Made by a program: the position numbers and the translations under genes
In this document: positions 34,264-43,800 of the stretch, piece after piece
Numbering within the stretch: the stretch's first letter is position 1
Layout: every line of letters starts with the position of its first letter
From: Paenibacillus hamazuiensis
GTDB lineage: Bacteria > Bacillota > Bacilli > Paenibacillales > NBRC-103111
Assembly (NCBI RefSeq): GCF_023276405.1
Contig: NZ_JALRMO010000001.1
Location: 8,471,501 to 8,535,500 of the forward strand
DNA length: 64,000 nucleotides
Direction of reading: 5' to 3'
The notes under the pieces: model-generated
The model's input: only the letters and a program-made list of their open reading frames with translations
What the model was told of the DNA's origin: nothing
Database searches by the model: none

Positions 34264-35706
34264 TTAGCTTTCAGTAGCAGAACCGCCTTCGTCTTGTGTA
34301 ACTTCTTTCTGTGATATTTTCATCGGTTTTATAAAGAATGATAATACTAAAGCAAAGAATGCCAGAACGGTGGAGAACGTAAAGGCAGCTGAGACCCCAT
34401 GAATCATTGGATTGGGAAGTTTTTGCTGCACGGCAGCCGCTGTATTGTTCGTCATAACCGTAACCAGCAAGGCTGCTCCAACAGAAGCGGCCATTTGCGT
34501 CAACGTGTTACTTATCGCGGTTCCATGTGGAATCAAATGGTCAGGCAGTTGGTTTAATCCAGCCGTCATGACTGGCATCATCATAAGAGATATTCCGAAC
34601 ATTCGTATGGCGTAAATGACCATCATATAGAAGTATGGCGTTGAAGCGGTCATGTTACCGAACAAGAACGTCATACCTACTAAGATAACCGAACCAATAA
34701 GAGCCAACGGTCGTGCTCCGATCTTATCAAAGATCCTCCCGGTAATCGGCGACATAATCCCCATCACAATCGCACCGGGTAACAGGAGCAAACCCGATTC
34801 AAGCGGTGTAAAGCCTCTTGCCGTTTGTATATAAAGCGGAAGAAAAAGCTCTACGCCGATCATCGTCACCATAACAACCATACCGATAAATAAGGTCAAT
34901 GAGAAGGTCCAGTTTTTTAACACTCTGAACTCAAGCATCGGTTTTTCAACAGCCAGCTGCCGCCAAATAAACAAACCAATTGCGACCGTACCGGCAATCA
35001 AAGCAATGACCACTTCTGAACTGTTCCAGGCATGATTACCTGCGCTGCTGAAGCCGTACAACAATCCTCCAAATCCAAGGGATGACAAAATAATAGACAT
35101 AATATCAATTTTTGGACGGGTTATTTTGGTAACATTTTCAAGCATAAACGAAGCAAACATGATTATAAGTACAGCAATTGGGAAAATCATATAAAAGAGG
35201 GCTCGCCATGAAAAGTTACCGACAACCCAACCGGAAAGTGTCGGTCCAATCGCAGGAGCAAAAGCCATTACCAGTCCCACCATACCCATTGCTGACCCAC
35301 GTTGCTTAACAGGAAAAATCATTAAAAAGATCGTTTGCATTAACGGAAGCATGAGCCCGTCACTTACCGCCTGTAGAATCCTCCCGAATAATAAAACAGG
35401 AAAGTTTGGTGCAAGAGCAGCCATCAATGTCCCGGACGCAAACAGGCACATGGCAGTAATAAACAGTCTTCTTGTCGAAAATTTTTCTATTAGAAAAGCA
35501 GAAACCGGAATCAATACCCCGGTGACAAGCATGAACCCGGTCGTTAACCACTGAGCTGTATTGGCGGAAATGGATAGATCCTTCATGATTTGTGGCAAAG
35601 CGGTATTGAGTAGCGTCTGATTTAACATGGTGATAAAAGCACCTGCAAGCATAACTACCACAAGTACAGTCCGCTTAAACGTTGGAAGTGACTGTTCTTT
35701 CTCCAT
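34264..35706 (-). CDS. MFS drug efflux transporter, DHA2 family
   Basis: This 480-residue protein has fourteen predicted membrane segments and resembles the EmrB/QacA/LmrB type of proton-drug antiporters. Motifs: LNQTLLNTALPQIMKDL near residue 28 (family motif D1), LIEKFSTRRLF as loop A, and LGRILQAVSDGLMLPLMQ. In the typical motif C region it has GPTLSGWVV. AGGAGG precedes ATG 35706. Base composition is clearly more AT-rich than the rest of the window, and codon use favours A/T endings, which suggests acquisition. It is divergent from a TetR gene of the same composition, with paired operator-like repeats between. Confidence 0.93.
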   Translation of the reverse strand: MEKEQSLPTFKRTVLVVVMLAGAFITMLNQTLLNTALPQIMKDLSISANTAQWLTTGFMLVTGVLIPVSAFLIEKFSTRRLFITAMCLFASGTLMAALAPNFPVLLFGRILQAVSDGLMLPLMQTIFLMIFPVKQRGSAMGMVGLVMAFAPAIGPTLSGWVVGNFSWRALFYMIFPIAVLIIMFASFMLENVTKITRPKIDIMSIILSSLGFGGLLYGFSSAGNHAWNSSEVVIALIAGTVAIGLFIWRQLAVEKPMLEFRVLKNWTFSLTLFIGMVVMVTMIGVELFLPLYIQTARGFTPLESGLLLLPGAIVMGIMSPITGRIFDKIGARPLALIGSVILVGMTFLFGNMTASTPYFYMMVIYAIRMFGISLMMMPVMTAGLNQLPDHLIPHGTAISNTLTQMAASVGAALLVTVMTNNTAAAVQQKLPNPMIHGVSAAFTFSTVLAFFALVLSFFIKPMKISQKEVTQDEGGSATES

Positions 35707-35721
35707 GTTGGTTTCCTCCTA

Positions 35722-35876
35722 TTATCTTCTTGTATTGTTAAGGGTGCCAAGAAAATAAGCATTCAAAATAGAATAAATGACACTCATTGCAGTGCCTAGC
35801 ATCATCGGTACAGCGAAATGAGCTACGGTTTTTGCGACTGGTGTTTTATACAGCTCCTCTCCGTTTATACCTTGAG
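35722..35876 (-). pseudogene. Possible N-terminal remnant of a MATE transporter
   Basis: Leftward translation between the TetR and MFS genes gives about 50 residues ending at a TAA just before the MFS ribosome site, with ELYKTPVAKTVAHFAVPMML and then SVIYSILNAYFLGTLNNT. This resembles the first helix region of MATE-type efflux proteins. No clear start codon and no further homology are present. It is a short match made by eye, so the call is tentative. Confidence 0.45.
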
Positions 35877-35900
35877 TATATATTTAAACTCATAGTTTAC
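35874..35900. promoter_or_regulatory. Operator-like repeat 1 (TetR/MFS intergenic)
   Basis: The 27-bp stretch with core TATATTTAAACTCATAG matches a second copy at 35953-35979 (20 of 27 bases identical). Such paired sites in a divergent tetR-pump region are typical operators for the encoded TetR. Confidence 0.55.
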
Positions 35901-35952
35901 TGGGTCTATATTATACTTGAATGACCAAAAAATCAATCACTAAATATACTCG

Positions 35953-35979
35953 GAATATACATTTAAACATATAGTATGT
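35953..35979. promoter_or_regulatory. Operator-like repeat 2 (TetR/MFS intergenic)
   Basis: Core ATACATTTAAACATATAG, the second copy of the repeat at 35874. It lies about 30 bp before the TetR start and next to a TATAAT (35984), so it would cover that gene's promoter. Confidence 0.55.
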
Positions 35980-36008
35980 GGTGTATAATGTTAACAGAAA
36001 GGATGATA

Positions 36009-36914
36009 ATGATGCAGGTGAAAAAATCCGATATATTAATTACGGCTCTCCGTCTTTTTATTGAACAAGGTTATCATGCCACATCGATCCAGGACATTCT
36101 TGACCAAACCAATATTTCAAGAGGAACTTTTTATAAACACTTTCAAACAAAAGGAGAACTATTCAGGGATGTACTTGTATATTCCGAAGAAAAAATGTAT
36201 GTGGATCGCGATCAACTTTTAATCGGACAGGATGAAACGAACAAAGATATCTTTATTCGTCAGTTAGAAGTTATGATGAACTATCGCGTAGAAAAAAAAG
36301 TAGATGCATTGCTCATGGATGCTTTAGTATCCAACGATAATGAAATTATTGCTTTCTTAAAACAGATTAGGCAACAATGGGCATATTGGTTCTTCACAAG
36401 GATGAAGCAGATTTACCCAGAATATCGAGATTATATTGCTGATGCTACAATTTTTTTAACGGGGATTCTGCATAATGCCAACGAAATAAATAATGTTCAA
36501 ATCCAACCAAAACCTATGATTGAAATTTGCAATTATTGTTTTAGTCTGGTAGATGAAGTACTTTCATTACTCAAACATAAGCGAATACGGCTATTTAATA
36601 TTGAAGAGTTTGAACAGTCTTTACTTAGTATAGGACAAGTAGATTTCCCTTATAATGACCTTATGTTAAGTGCTGGGAATTTAAAGAAATTAATTGAGAA
36701 ACTTCCTGCAAATAACGATAATAGGCAGCACGCCCTTGATTTGTTACAATTTGTGCAGAATGAAGCAATGTCTGAGAATCCGCGGAAAGCCGTAATCTCA
36801 AGTTGTTTAAAATCTTTAATGAATATAAAAAGCATTATGAATACTGATGAATTGGTAATTTACATGGATACATTAAAAAAGCTAGGGTTCTGTCCTGTGG
36901 ACCTGAATCCGTGA
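36009..36914 (+). CDS. TetR family regulator with long C-terminal domain
   Basis: This 301-residue protein has an N-terminal helix-turn-helix with TSIQDILDQTNISRGTFYKH and a long ligand domain; TetR proteins are usually near 200 residues, so it has about 100 extra. The DNA is AT-rich with A/T-ending codons, unlike most neighbours. Start ATG 36009 follows AAAGG; ATG 36012 or 36003 are alternatives. It is divergent from the MFS pump and probably represses it through the repeats at 35874 and 35953. Confidence 0.88.
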   Translation: MMQVKKSDILITALRLFIEQGYHATSIQDILDQTNISRGTFYKHFQTKGELFRDVLVYSEEKMYVDRDQLLIGQDETNKDIFIRQLEVMMNYRVEKKVDALLMDALVSNDNEIIAFLKQIRQQWAYWFFTRMKQIYPEYRDYIADATIFLTGILHNANEINNVQIQPKPMIEICNYCFSLVDEVLSLLKHKRIRLFNIEEFEQSLLSIGQVDFPYNDLMLSAGNLKKLIEKLPANNDNRQHALDLLQFVQNEAMSENPRKAVISSCLKSLMNIKSIMNTDELVIYMDTLKKLGFCPVDLNP

Positions 36915-37037
36915 CGAAATAGAGTCCGTTTTCCCAGTACGGAGATTCTTTGAAAAAACACTCTGTCGAAACATTTGGCAGTTACTATTTGTTGCGAGTG
37001 GAATTCAGCCACGGTGAAAAGATTTCAAAAATGGAGT

Positions 37038-37155
37038 CTAGGTCTCTTGGACCGGTTCGGCAGGCGTCCGTTTATCGTTTGCGGTCTGCTTCTTTTTGCT
37101 GTGGCGATGTATATGTATAACTGGGTCGGCGGAAATCCAACCAATTTGGAGATAT
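37038..37155 (+). pseudogene. Fragment of an MFS transporter
   Basis: About 39 residues read LGLLDRFGRRPFIVCGLLL then FAVAMYMYNWVGG, which matches the loop and helix around the DRxGRRP motif of major facilitator proteins (compare GRIFDKIGARPLALIG in the pump at 34264). Nothing else of the gene is left. It begins the stretch 36915-38074 that contains no intact gene. Confidence 0.55.
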
Positions 37156-37191
37156 CGGTTCGACCATGAAATGACGGGGAGAGGGTACCGA

Positions 37192-37490
37192 TTGACGCGT
37201 TTCGCCGACGATTGGGTGGTTCTCTGCAAAACGCAGGCGGAAGCCGCAAGGGCAATAAGGGATGCGAAAAGGTGAAGAAGAAACCCAGAACAAATATTTA
37301 TGCCTATCCCAAGGACAAATCAATCAAATCGTTCATGGATATCATTAGAGTTCGAACGCACAGACGCATACCGCTCACTACCTTCCAAATCATCGACTCC
37401 ATAAACCCTGTCATACGGGGATGGGGTAACTACTTCCGTAAGACTCATGTAAGAAAATTGTTTAACCGCCTCCAACGATACCCCGGTTCC
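37192..37490 (+). pseudogene. Decayed group II intron reverse transcriptase/maturase
   Basis: Two pieces in different frames are visible. The first, TRFADDWVVLCKTQAEAARAI (37195-37260), holds the catalytic YADD motif as FADD, the signature of intron reverse transcriptases. The second (about 37274-37490) reads INPVIRGWGNYFRKTHVRKL followed by FNRLQRY, the maturase X domain. The segment normally lying between them is deleted and a stop separates the frames, so it is dead. No flanking intron RNA domains were recognised. Confidence 0.8.
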
Positions 37491-37593
37491 GGTTGACGTC
37501 GATGATGGGGTAGCCAATCAGGAAGTGCTCGCGGCTGTGGAGGCATCCGTTCAAACGAGACGATGGATTCCAGTAAATATAGCGAATCGGTGA
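37480..37593 (+). pseudogene. Short C-terminal remnant, possibly Gfo/Idh/MocA
   Basis: An open stretch of 37 residues ends at a TGA inside a strong terminator; DGVANQEVLAAVEASVQTRR then WIPV looks like the last helix and strand of Gfo/Idh/MocA enzymes (compare EILEAIYESAKTGKAVYF in the gene at 22364). The terminator position supports it being a former gene's 3' end. The family assignment is weak. Confidence 0.35.
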
Positions 37594-37620
37594 AGAGGGG
37601 GAGCCCCTCTTCTTTCTTTT
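37592..37620 (+). terminator. Terminator left from a lost gene
   Basis: GAAGAGGGG and CCCCTCTTC form a perfect 9-bp stem with a 3-nt loop, followed by TTTCTTTT. It overlaps the stop codon of the remnant at 37480-37593. Confidence 0.85.
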
Positions 37621-37754
37621 GCGCCCAGTTATTTTCAGGTGGTGACCATTTAAACACGGTATTTCAAGCAGAACGGCTATCCCTTATTCAAGAGCAGGGC
37701 CGTATCTTGAAGTGTGTCGGGAGACACTGGACGCGAGCGGACTTCCTCTACGAT

Positions 37755-37959
37755 TTTTGTCGTTGGCTAAACCATGAATATACATAATGACAACGGCGGT
37801 TTTCGTATATTTGCCTAGCGATTTGCTTTCCGACCACAACTGCGGGTCTTTGATTCTCCGTCGCAGCAATGCGGTATTGGTCCGGAGATTTTCCGTGAAT
37901 GCTTCTTTGGGTCCGCGTACGACGGACTGTGCCGTAGTCTCGGTCACGCTGCGATCCTC
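37755..37959 (-). pseudogene. Fragment of a GerA-family spore germination protein
   Basis: Leftward translation gives about 68 residues containing VVRGPKEAFTENLRTNTALL, RRRIKDPQLW and KYTKTAVVIMYIHGLAN, all characteristic of the N-terminal domain of GerAA/GerKA-type germinant receptor subunits. The membrane domain is missing on both sides, so it is a remnant. It suggests a germinant receptor operon once lay here. The remainder of 37621-38000 shows nothing else I can identify. Confidence 0.75.
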
Positions 37960-38001
37960 CCAATGGCGCATGAAGGAGTTTCCGCAGCGAGTGGAATGTT
38001 A

Positions 38002-38048
38002 TTGACGAATCGGGCAAAAAATTTTAAAATGATAAAAATGTTGCGCAA
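38002..38048 (+). promoter_or_regulatory. Promoter and LacI-type operator of the GH31 gene
   Basis: TTGACG (38002-38007) and TAAAAT (38025-38030) are 17 bp apart, a good SigA promoter. TTGCGCAA at 38041-38048 lies just past the expected transcription start. The same 8-mer forms the centre of the palindrome at 45302-45321 and lies upstream of the LacI gene (39635), so repression by that LacI is likely. Confidence 0.65.
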
Positions 38049-38074
38049 AAATTTGCATTCGAAAGCGAGTGTGG

Positions 38075-39649
38075 ATGTCATTGAAAAAAAACGTGGAGAT
38101 CGAGCTGTTGCCCGGTGAGGTTTGGTGGGGCGGCGCCGTGCACGACGGGACGCGAATGCCCTATGGCCAAGCCGAAGATGCCGTCGCGATAGATTTAACG
38201 AACTTGCTGGAAAACTCGGGCGCGCCTTTCCTTGTATCGAACCGCGGCCGATTTCTATGGCTGGATCGGCCTTTTTCTTTTGCGTTTCGCTCCGGAATCT
38301 TGTCGGTAAAATCCGACGAAGAGATTGTTCAGCCTTCTGAAGGTTTTATTAATTTGCCGGGTGCCTATCGTCAAGCATCTCGGAAGCATTTTCCCGCGCA
38401 AGGCCGCATGCCCGATCCGATCGCATTCACGGCACCCCAATATTGCACATGGATGGAAATGCACTATGAGCCGACACAGGAAAAAACGATTGCTTACGCG
38501 ATGGAGATATTACGGAACGGTTTTCCACCGGGCGTTCTGATTATCGACGATAACTGGATGAAGGATTATGGCACCTGGGAATTTCATGCCGAACGTTTTC
38601 CGGATCCCAAGCGAATGCTCGATACGCTTCACGATTTGGGTTTCAAAGTGATGCTTTGGGTTTGCCCTTACGTAAGTCCCGACAGTCAAACGGCAAGGGA
38701 GCTGGATAAACAAGGACTTCTCGTGCAGGACAATGAGGGCCGGATGGCGCTTCGCCGCTGGTGGAACGGCTGCAGCGCGGTGCTTGATTATACGTACCCT
38801 CCTGCTTTCGAGTGGTTCAAGGGCAAGCTGGATGAACTGGTGTCCCGCTACGGCGTCGACGGCTTCAAATTCGATGCCGGCGATCCATCCGAAAATGATG
38901 CGGGCGTTTGGGCGACCGGGTATCGTTGGCGCGGCTCCGGCATTCCAAACGAGGATTGCGCGGCTTACAGCCGGTTAGGTCTTCATTACCCGCTCAGCGA
39001 ATATCGCGCCAGCTGGAAAGCGGGAGGCGCTCCGCTCATGCAGCGGCTGCGCGATAAACCGCACTCGTGGGGGGAAGACGGCCTGAAAGCGCTCATTCCG
39101 AACGCGATCGCCCAAGGTCTGACGGGCTACCCGTTTAATTGTCCGGACATGATCGGAGGGGGCTGGGATGGAGACTTGCGGACGACGCCGTTCGATGCGG
39201 AGCTGTTCGTCCGTTATGCGCAATGCGCCGCACTGTTTCCGATGATGCAGTTTTCTACCGCTCCCTGGAATGTGCTGGACGAGGAGCATTTGGGCTATTG
39301 CAAGGATGCGGTTCGTTTGCGGGTCGCCATGGGACCGGAAATCATCCGGCTGGCCGGGGCCGCGGCAACGGCAGGAGAGCCGATGCTGAGGCCGATGGCT
39401 TTTGAGTTTCCGGATGACGGCTGGGAGATCGTCAAGGACCAGTTCATGCTCGGCTCATCGATATTGGTCGCTCCGGTACTGGAGAAAGGCGCGTCGGAAC
39501 GGCTGATCCGTTTTCCGGAAGGCACGTGGCGTGGCGAAGACGGAAGCCGGATAACGGGCCCTTGTACCGTGTCCGTTGCAGCCCCGCTCTCCAGGCTTCC
39601 TTGGTATCGCAAGGAAAATCCGTTTGACTCCTTTTTGCGCAAATTTTAG
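38075..39649 (+). CDS. Glycoside hydrolase family 31 enzyme
   Basis: This 524-residue cytoplasmic enzyme (no signal peptide) is a retaining alpha-glycosidase; GH31 includes alpha-glucosidases and alpha-xylosidases. The TIM barrel has GVLIIDDNWMKDYGTWEF, the nucleophile Asp267 in GFKFDAGDPS and the acid/base region around HSWGEDGLKALIPNAIAQGL, followed by a beta domain. It is shorter than YicI-type enzymes because the N-terminal domain is reduced. The start is ATG 38075 with only a weak site; GTG 38069 is an alternative. The LacI gene follows 41 bp later and the promoter carries its presumed operator. Specificity is not determined. Confidence 0.88.
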   Translation: MSLKKNVEIELLPGEVWWGGAVHDGTRMPYGQAEDAVAIDLTNLLENSGAPFLVSNRGRFLWLDRPFSFAFRSGILSVKSDEEIVQPSEGFINLPGAYRQASRKHFPAQGRMPDPIAFTAPQYCTWMEMHYEPTQEKTIAYAMEILRNGFPPGVLIIDDNWMKDYGTWEFHAERFPDPKRMLDTLHDLGFKVMLWVCPYVSPDSQTARELDKQGLLVQDNEGRMALRRWWNGCSAVLDYTYPPAFEWFKGKLDELVSRYGVDGFKFDAGDPSENDAGVWATGYRWRGSGIPNEDCAAYSRLGLHYPLSEYRASWKAGGAPLMQRLRDKPHSWGEDGLKALIPNAIAQGLTGYPFNCPDMIGGGWDGDLRTTPFDAELFVRYAQCAALFPMMQFSTAPWNVLDEEHLGYCKDAVRLRVAMGPEIIRLAGAAATAGEPMLRPMAFEFPDDGWEIVKDQFMLGSSILVAPVLEKGASERLIRFPEGTWRGEDGSRITGPCTVSVAAPLSRLPWYRKENPFDSFLRKF

Positions 39650-39690
39650 AATGAGAGTGTATCGGTTTTTGCCGGAAGGGAGATGCTTAT

Positions 39691-40707
39691 ATGAAGCTGA
39701 AGGACATTGCTGCCAAAGCTAACGTCTCGATCAGTACCGTATCCCGTATCATCAACAACCAGGGAAATTTCAGCGAGGATACGCGCCGCAAGGTGATGGA
39801 TATCGCCAAAGAATATTTGAAACCGGGCGTTATGCCTGCCAAGATCGCCGGCCTTTCGTACACCATTGCCGTATTCGTGCCGGAAGTTCACGATTTCGTG
39901 GACAACGACCCCGCCTCTTCAGCGGATTTAAGCCATCTCAAGGAAGAATTCGAATCGCACGGTCACCGGTTTCTGTTGGCGACCCATTCGTGCGGTACCC
40001 AGACGTCCGGCTCCGCTTATCGACTGCTGTCGGACAACAAGATCGACGCTGCGATCGTATTCGATCCGTTCGTCGAAGACAAGCTGGTCGACGAGCTTGT
40101 GAGTCGGGGGATTCCTTATCTCGTGACGAACGGCAGGAGGTATGACCGGGTCCAAAACTATATCGATTACGATAATCGCAAGGGGGCTTATGAGGTCATA
40201 CAGTATTTGTATCGCCTCGGTCATCGGACAATCGGCTTGATCGCGGGGCCGGAAGACCACCTCGTCAGCTTGAATCGGCTGGACGGCTGCAAGGACGCCT
40301 TCCGCGATTTGGGCCTCGCTTGGAACAATCGGCACGTTCGGTCGGGGGCGTTTGACCCGTCGCACGGCTATCAAGCAGCCAAGCAGTTGATCGGGCAGCG
40401 GAGCGGGATTACCGCGCTGTTTGCCTTTAACGATATGATGGCCTTCGGCGCTATGAAGGCATTAGCCGAACTGGAGCTGAAAATTCCCAAGGACATTTCC
40501 CTTATCGGATTCGACGATCTTAAGCTGTCCGAATATATGATGCCGCCTCTGACGACCGTCAGACGATTCCGTTACGACATCAGCGGACTTATCGTCACTA
40601 TGCTGACCGAGCTCATTACGAACAAGACGATTTCCGAAGTCAACATCAGCCTGAAGACGGAACTGATCGAGCGCGAGTCGTGCGCTCCCGTGTCCGTCAA
40701 TGGATAA
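39691..40707 (+). CDS. LacI family transcriptional regulator
   Basis: This 338-residue repressor has the helix-turn-helix and hinge MKLKDIAAKANVSISTVSRI at the N-terminus and a periplasmic-binding-protein-like effector domain (DAAIVFDPF, GHRTIGLIAGPED, FNDMMAFGAMKALAEL). AAGGGAG precedes the ATG. It probably binds a sugar inducer. Candidate operators with TTGCGCAA lie at 38041, 39635 and, as a perfect 20-bp palindrome, at 45302. These would place GH31, lacI itself and the large secreted protein under its control. Confidence 0.92.
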   Translation: MKLKDIAAKANVSISTVSRIINNQGNFSEDTRRKVMDIAKEYLKPGVMPAKIAGLSYTIAVFVPEVHDFVDNDPASSADLSHLKEEFESHGHRFLLATHSCGTQTSGSAYRLLSDNKIDAAIVFDPFVEDKLVDELVSRGIPYLVTNGRRYDRVQNYIDYDNRKGAYEVIQYLYRLGHRTIGLIAGPEDHLVSLNRLDGCKDAFRDLGLAWNNRHVRSGAFDPSHGYQAAKQLIGQRSGITALFAFNDMMAFGAMKALAELELKIPKDISLIGFDDLKLSEYMMPPLTTVRRFRYDISGLIVTMLTELITNKTISEVNISLKTELIERESCAPVSVNG

Positions 40708-40768
40708 TAACGTGTCACTCTGCAAAGCAAACCGGCATTCATTGCAGTGGACAATCGATAGCGACAAG

Positions 40769-40806
40769 GAGGCTCCCCTTCGGCGATAGCCGATTCGGGG
40801 AGCCTC
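40769..40806. terminator. Strong hairpin between convergent genes
   Basis: GAGGCTCCCC and GGGGAGCCTC form a 10-bp stem with a second TCGGC/GCCGA stem inside. It lies between the lacI stop and the stop of the convergent large gene. A T-tract is lacking on both strands, so efficiency as a terminator is uncertain. Confidence 0.6.
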
Positions 40807-40820
40807 ATCATGTTGAAACG

Positions 40821-43800
40821 TTATTGGATCGCAATCGTTCCCAGACCGAGCCAGCCGTCTGCTCCCTGGCTTTGGTTCGCGAACAGGATCGGCAAAGGAT
40901 TGTTCCAAGGAAGATAACTCGGCATGTGGCCTTTGGCGCGAACGTCGGCTTCTTTGATTTTCCACAGCGGATTGTAGATATGCATCGCGAGCTGATAGGA
41001 ACCGGGCGTCACCCCGGCGGCACTCACCGTGGCATCAAAATATTGCGGCGTGCCGAAGTTGACATAGGTCGGATTACCCGGGACGTTCCAGTCCGGGAAC
41101 GCGCGAATTTGCAACGGCATGATTTTGCGCAAATCCCAGTTCGTCGTCCAAGTCTTCACGATGCTGCCGGAGCCGTCCTTAAGCGCGAGTTCGACCGGAT
41201 ACATATCCGGATCATAGTAGAACGGCGCCACACCCGTATTCACGATTTGCACGCCGACTTTGAAGCTGCCGGATACCGTGTTGTTGAAATAGGCGTTCGA
41301 CGCGTAGAAGTTGTAACCCATCTTTTGCCATGCCGCCACTTCATTCGGGTCGTTCTTGTTGTATTTGCAGTTTTGGCAAATCATCCAGGTGTCATGCGTC
41401 ATCTCGATATCGGCCAATGCGTCGTCTTTGGTGGCGGAAGCGGGATCGAACAAATTGCCTTGGACTTCCGGCCGCACTTCGCCGCCGAAGCTGCCGGTTA
41501 CCCATTTGTTCTCGGCGCCGTAAAGCAACGCTTGCGTCAGCTGTGCGTCCGTTTTGCCGCCCATGGACAGCGGCAGCGTCATGCTACCGACCTTGCCGAG
41601 ATTCGGGTCGTTCTCTTTGTACGCAAAGGAGTCGTCGTGATAGCCGATGCGCGACAGCGAAGTCAGATGCGTGCCTCCGCCCGATCGCGGATAGCGGTTT
41701 TCGACCGGCGTCTTACGGAAAGCCGCATTGTACGCGTCCATCAGCACGTTGGCGCCGGCATCGGAAATCATCCAGTTCTCGGTCCCGTTGCTGCCGTCGT
41801 TCGGCCACGTATGCCACTCGCCCCAATAACCGACGAGCCCCATCGTAATAAAAGCGATGCGCGGATCTCCGTCATACTTGGCGCCGAAAGCGGCGATGAA
41901 GTTTTGGAACGCCTGCTTGACGGTCGGAGAATCATAATTCAAGATGCAGCCATTGCGGATTTGCCCGGACAGAAAGTCGGGATAATCTTTGCTGGAAAAC
42001 GATTGGCACGAAGCGACGCGCAGCGCCAGCTGTTTGCCGTGGGAAGCGACTTCGTCCAATGCCGCCTCCATCGGTTCCCACTCGAACGTGTTCATGCCGG
42101 TCATCAGCTCACCCAGGCCGAAGTAACGCCATTCGACCGAGTTGTTGATGCCGCCGTATTGCATCGTCGTTTTGTCGGCGCGGTCGCCGGGATAAAACCA
42201 GATGGCGAAGCCTTTAAGCGGATTCGTTACCGGATCGGTTCCTTTCGCCAGCGCATGTACGGTCAAAGAGCTGTCCGGCGTCTGGGACGGGTAAGGGTTA
42301 ACCGGCAGGCCTCCCGGCACCGTCGGAAGATCGCCGGTCGTGTCGGGAGCGAGCGTCGTAATCGTCGCCGGCGCGCTGGCGGGTGAAACGTTGCCGGCGG
42401 CGTCTTTCGCTTTCACGGTGTAAGTATAAGCCGTATTTGGCGCCAGTCCCGTATCCAGGAAACCGTTGCTTGTCGAAGAGCCGATGAGCGAACCGCCGCG
42501 ATAAACATCGTAGCCGGTGACGCCGCGGTTATCGGTGGAGGCAGTCCATGACAAATGGATCCACGTGCTTGAGGCGGCACCGTTCACGTTGGACGGAGCC
42601 GTCGGCGCTTGCGTATCGCCGCCTCCCCCGCCACCGGCTGGCCCGTCGGTCTTGATCGCATCGATTAGCAGCACGGCATAGGTCGCGTCTTTATGAACGA
42701 TGCGGATGTATTTCGTATTCGCAAGGTTGGCGCCAAAGCTCGCTAGCGGAATGGACAAGTCCACATAGCTGCCGTTGATGTTGCCGTAGGCGGAGAGCGG
42801 ACCGACGGTATGGTCGGTTCCGTCGTTCAGCACGACGTTCCAATGCTGCTCCGTATCGGTCTCGCCCCAGTCGCGGGCTCTGATGATTAAATTTTGCAAA
42901 CCCGCCAAGCTTTGATTGACGTTTTCCTGCAAATATTGGCCGGCCGAACTGGAGTTCATGACCAGATTGCCGGACGTGTCCGAACCGTAGTAAATGCTGT
43001 CCATCGACCAACTGATCGTTTGATTCAGGTCGTTGATTTTCGCGGCGAAGTTCGCCTGACTCGGGAATGAGTCGATCGTGACCGCCGTCGCGGGAGCCGA
43101 AGGCGTTGCGCTCGCCTGCGCGGAAATGCCGCTGCTGCCGGCCGAATTGACCGCCTGCACAACGTAATAGTAAGTCGTGCCGTTTGTCACTCCGGCGTCG
43201 GAATAAGCTGTATCGCCCACATTGTCGGCGATCGCGGAATAACCCGAGCCGTTCGTCGTCGATCTCAGCACGGTATAGCTTGTCGCGCCGGCAGACGCCT
43301 TCCAAGTCAGCGCCACCTGCGCATTGCCAGCCGTCGCTGTTAAACCGGTGGGAGCGGAGGGAACCGTCACGTTATTGTTAGGTGTAGCGGATGCTTGATT
43401 GGAGCTGCTGCTGCTGCCGGCTGAATTGACGGCCGTCACCACGTAATAATACGTCGTGCCGTTGTTCAGCCCGGTGTCCACATAACTTGTACCGGCAATG
43501 TTGCCGGCGATTTGGGCGTACCCCGATCCGCTCGTCGTCGAACGGAACACGGAATAGCTCGCCGCACCGGATGATTCCTTCCATGAGAGCGTCGTCTGGC
43601 CATTGCCGGCCGTCGCAGTCAAATTCGTCGGAGCGGCGGGTATCGTCGGCGTGCCGACCGTCACGGCGTTCGATAAGACGTTGTAGCCTTTCGCGGCGTC
43701 CCACATGCCGGTATTCGCAAGACGCACGGAATATTCCGGGCGCGAACGCAAGCCGGGGGCGTTATCCGGCAGCCAGAAGGCCAGCTTGTAGGTGCCGGCC

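Noticed and set aside
40680-42386. 568-residue rightward frame
   Set aside because: Antisense to the large DUF4832-type gene, with no recognisable domain and shadow-frame composition.
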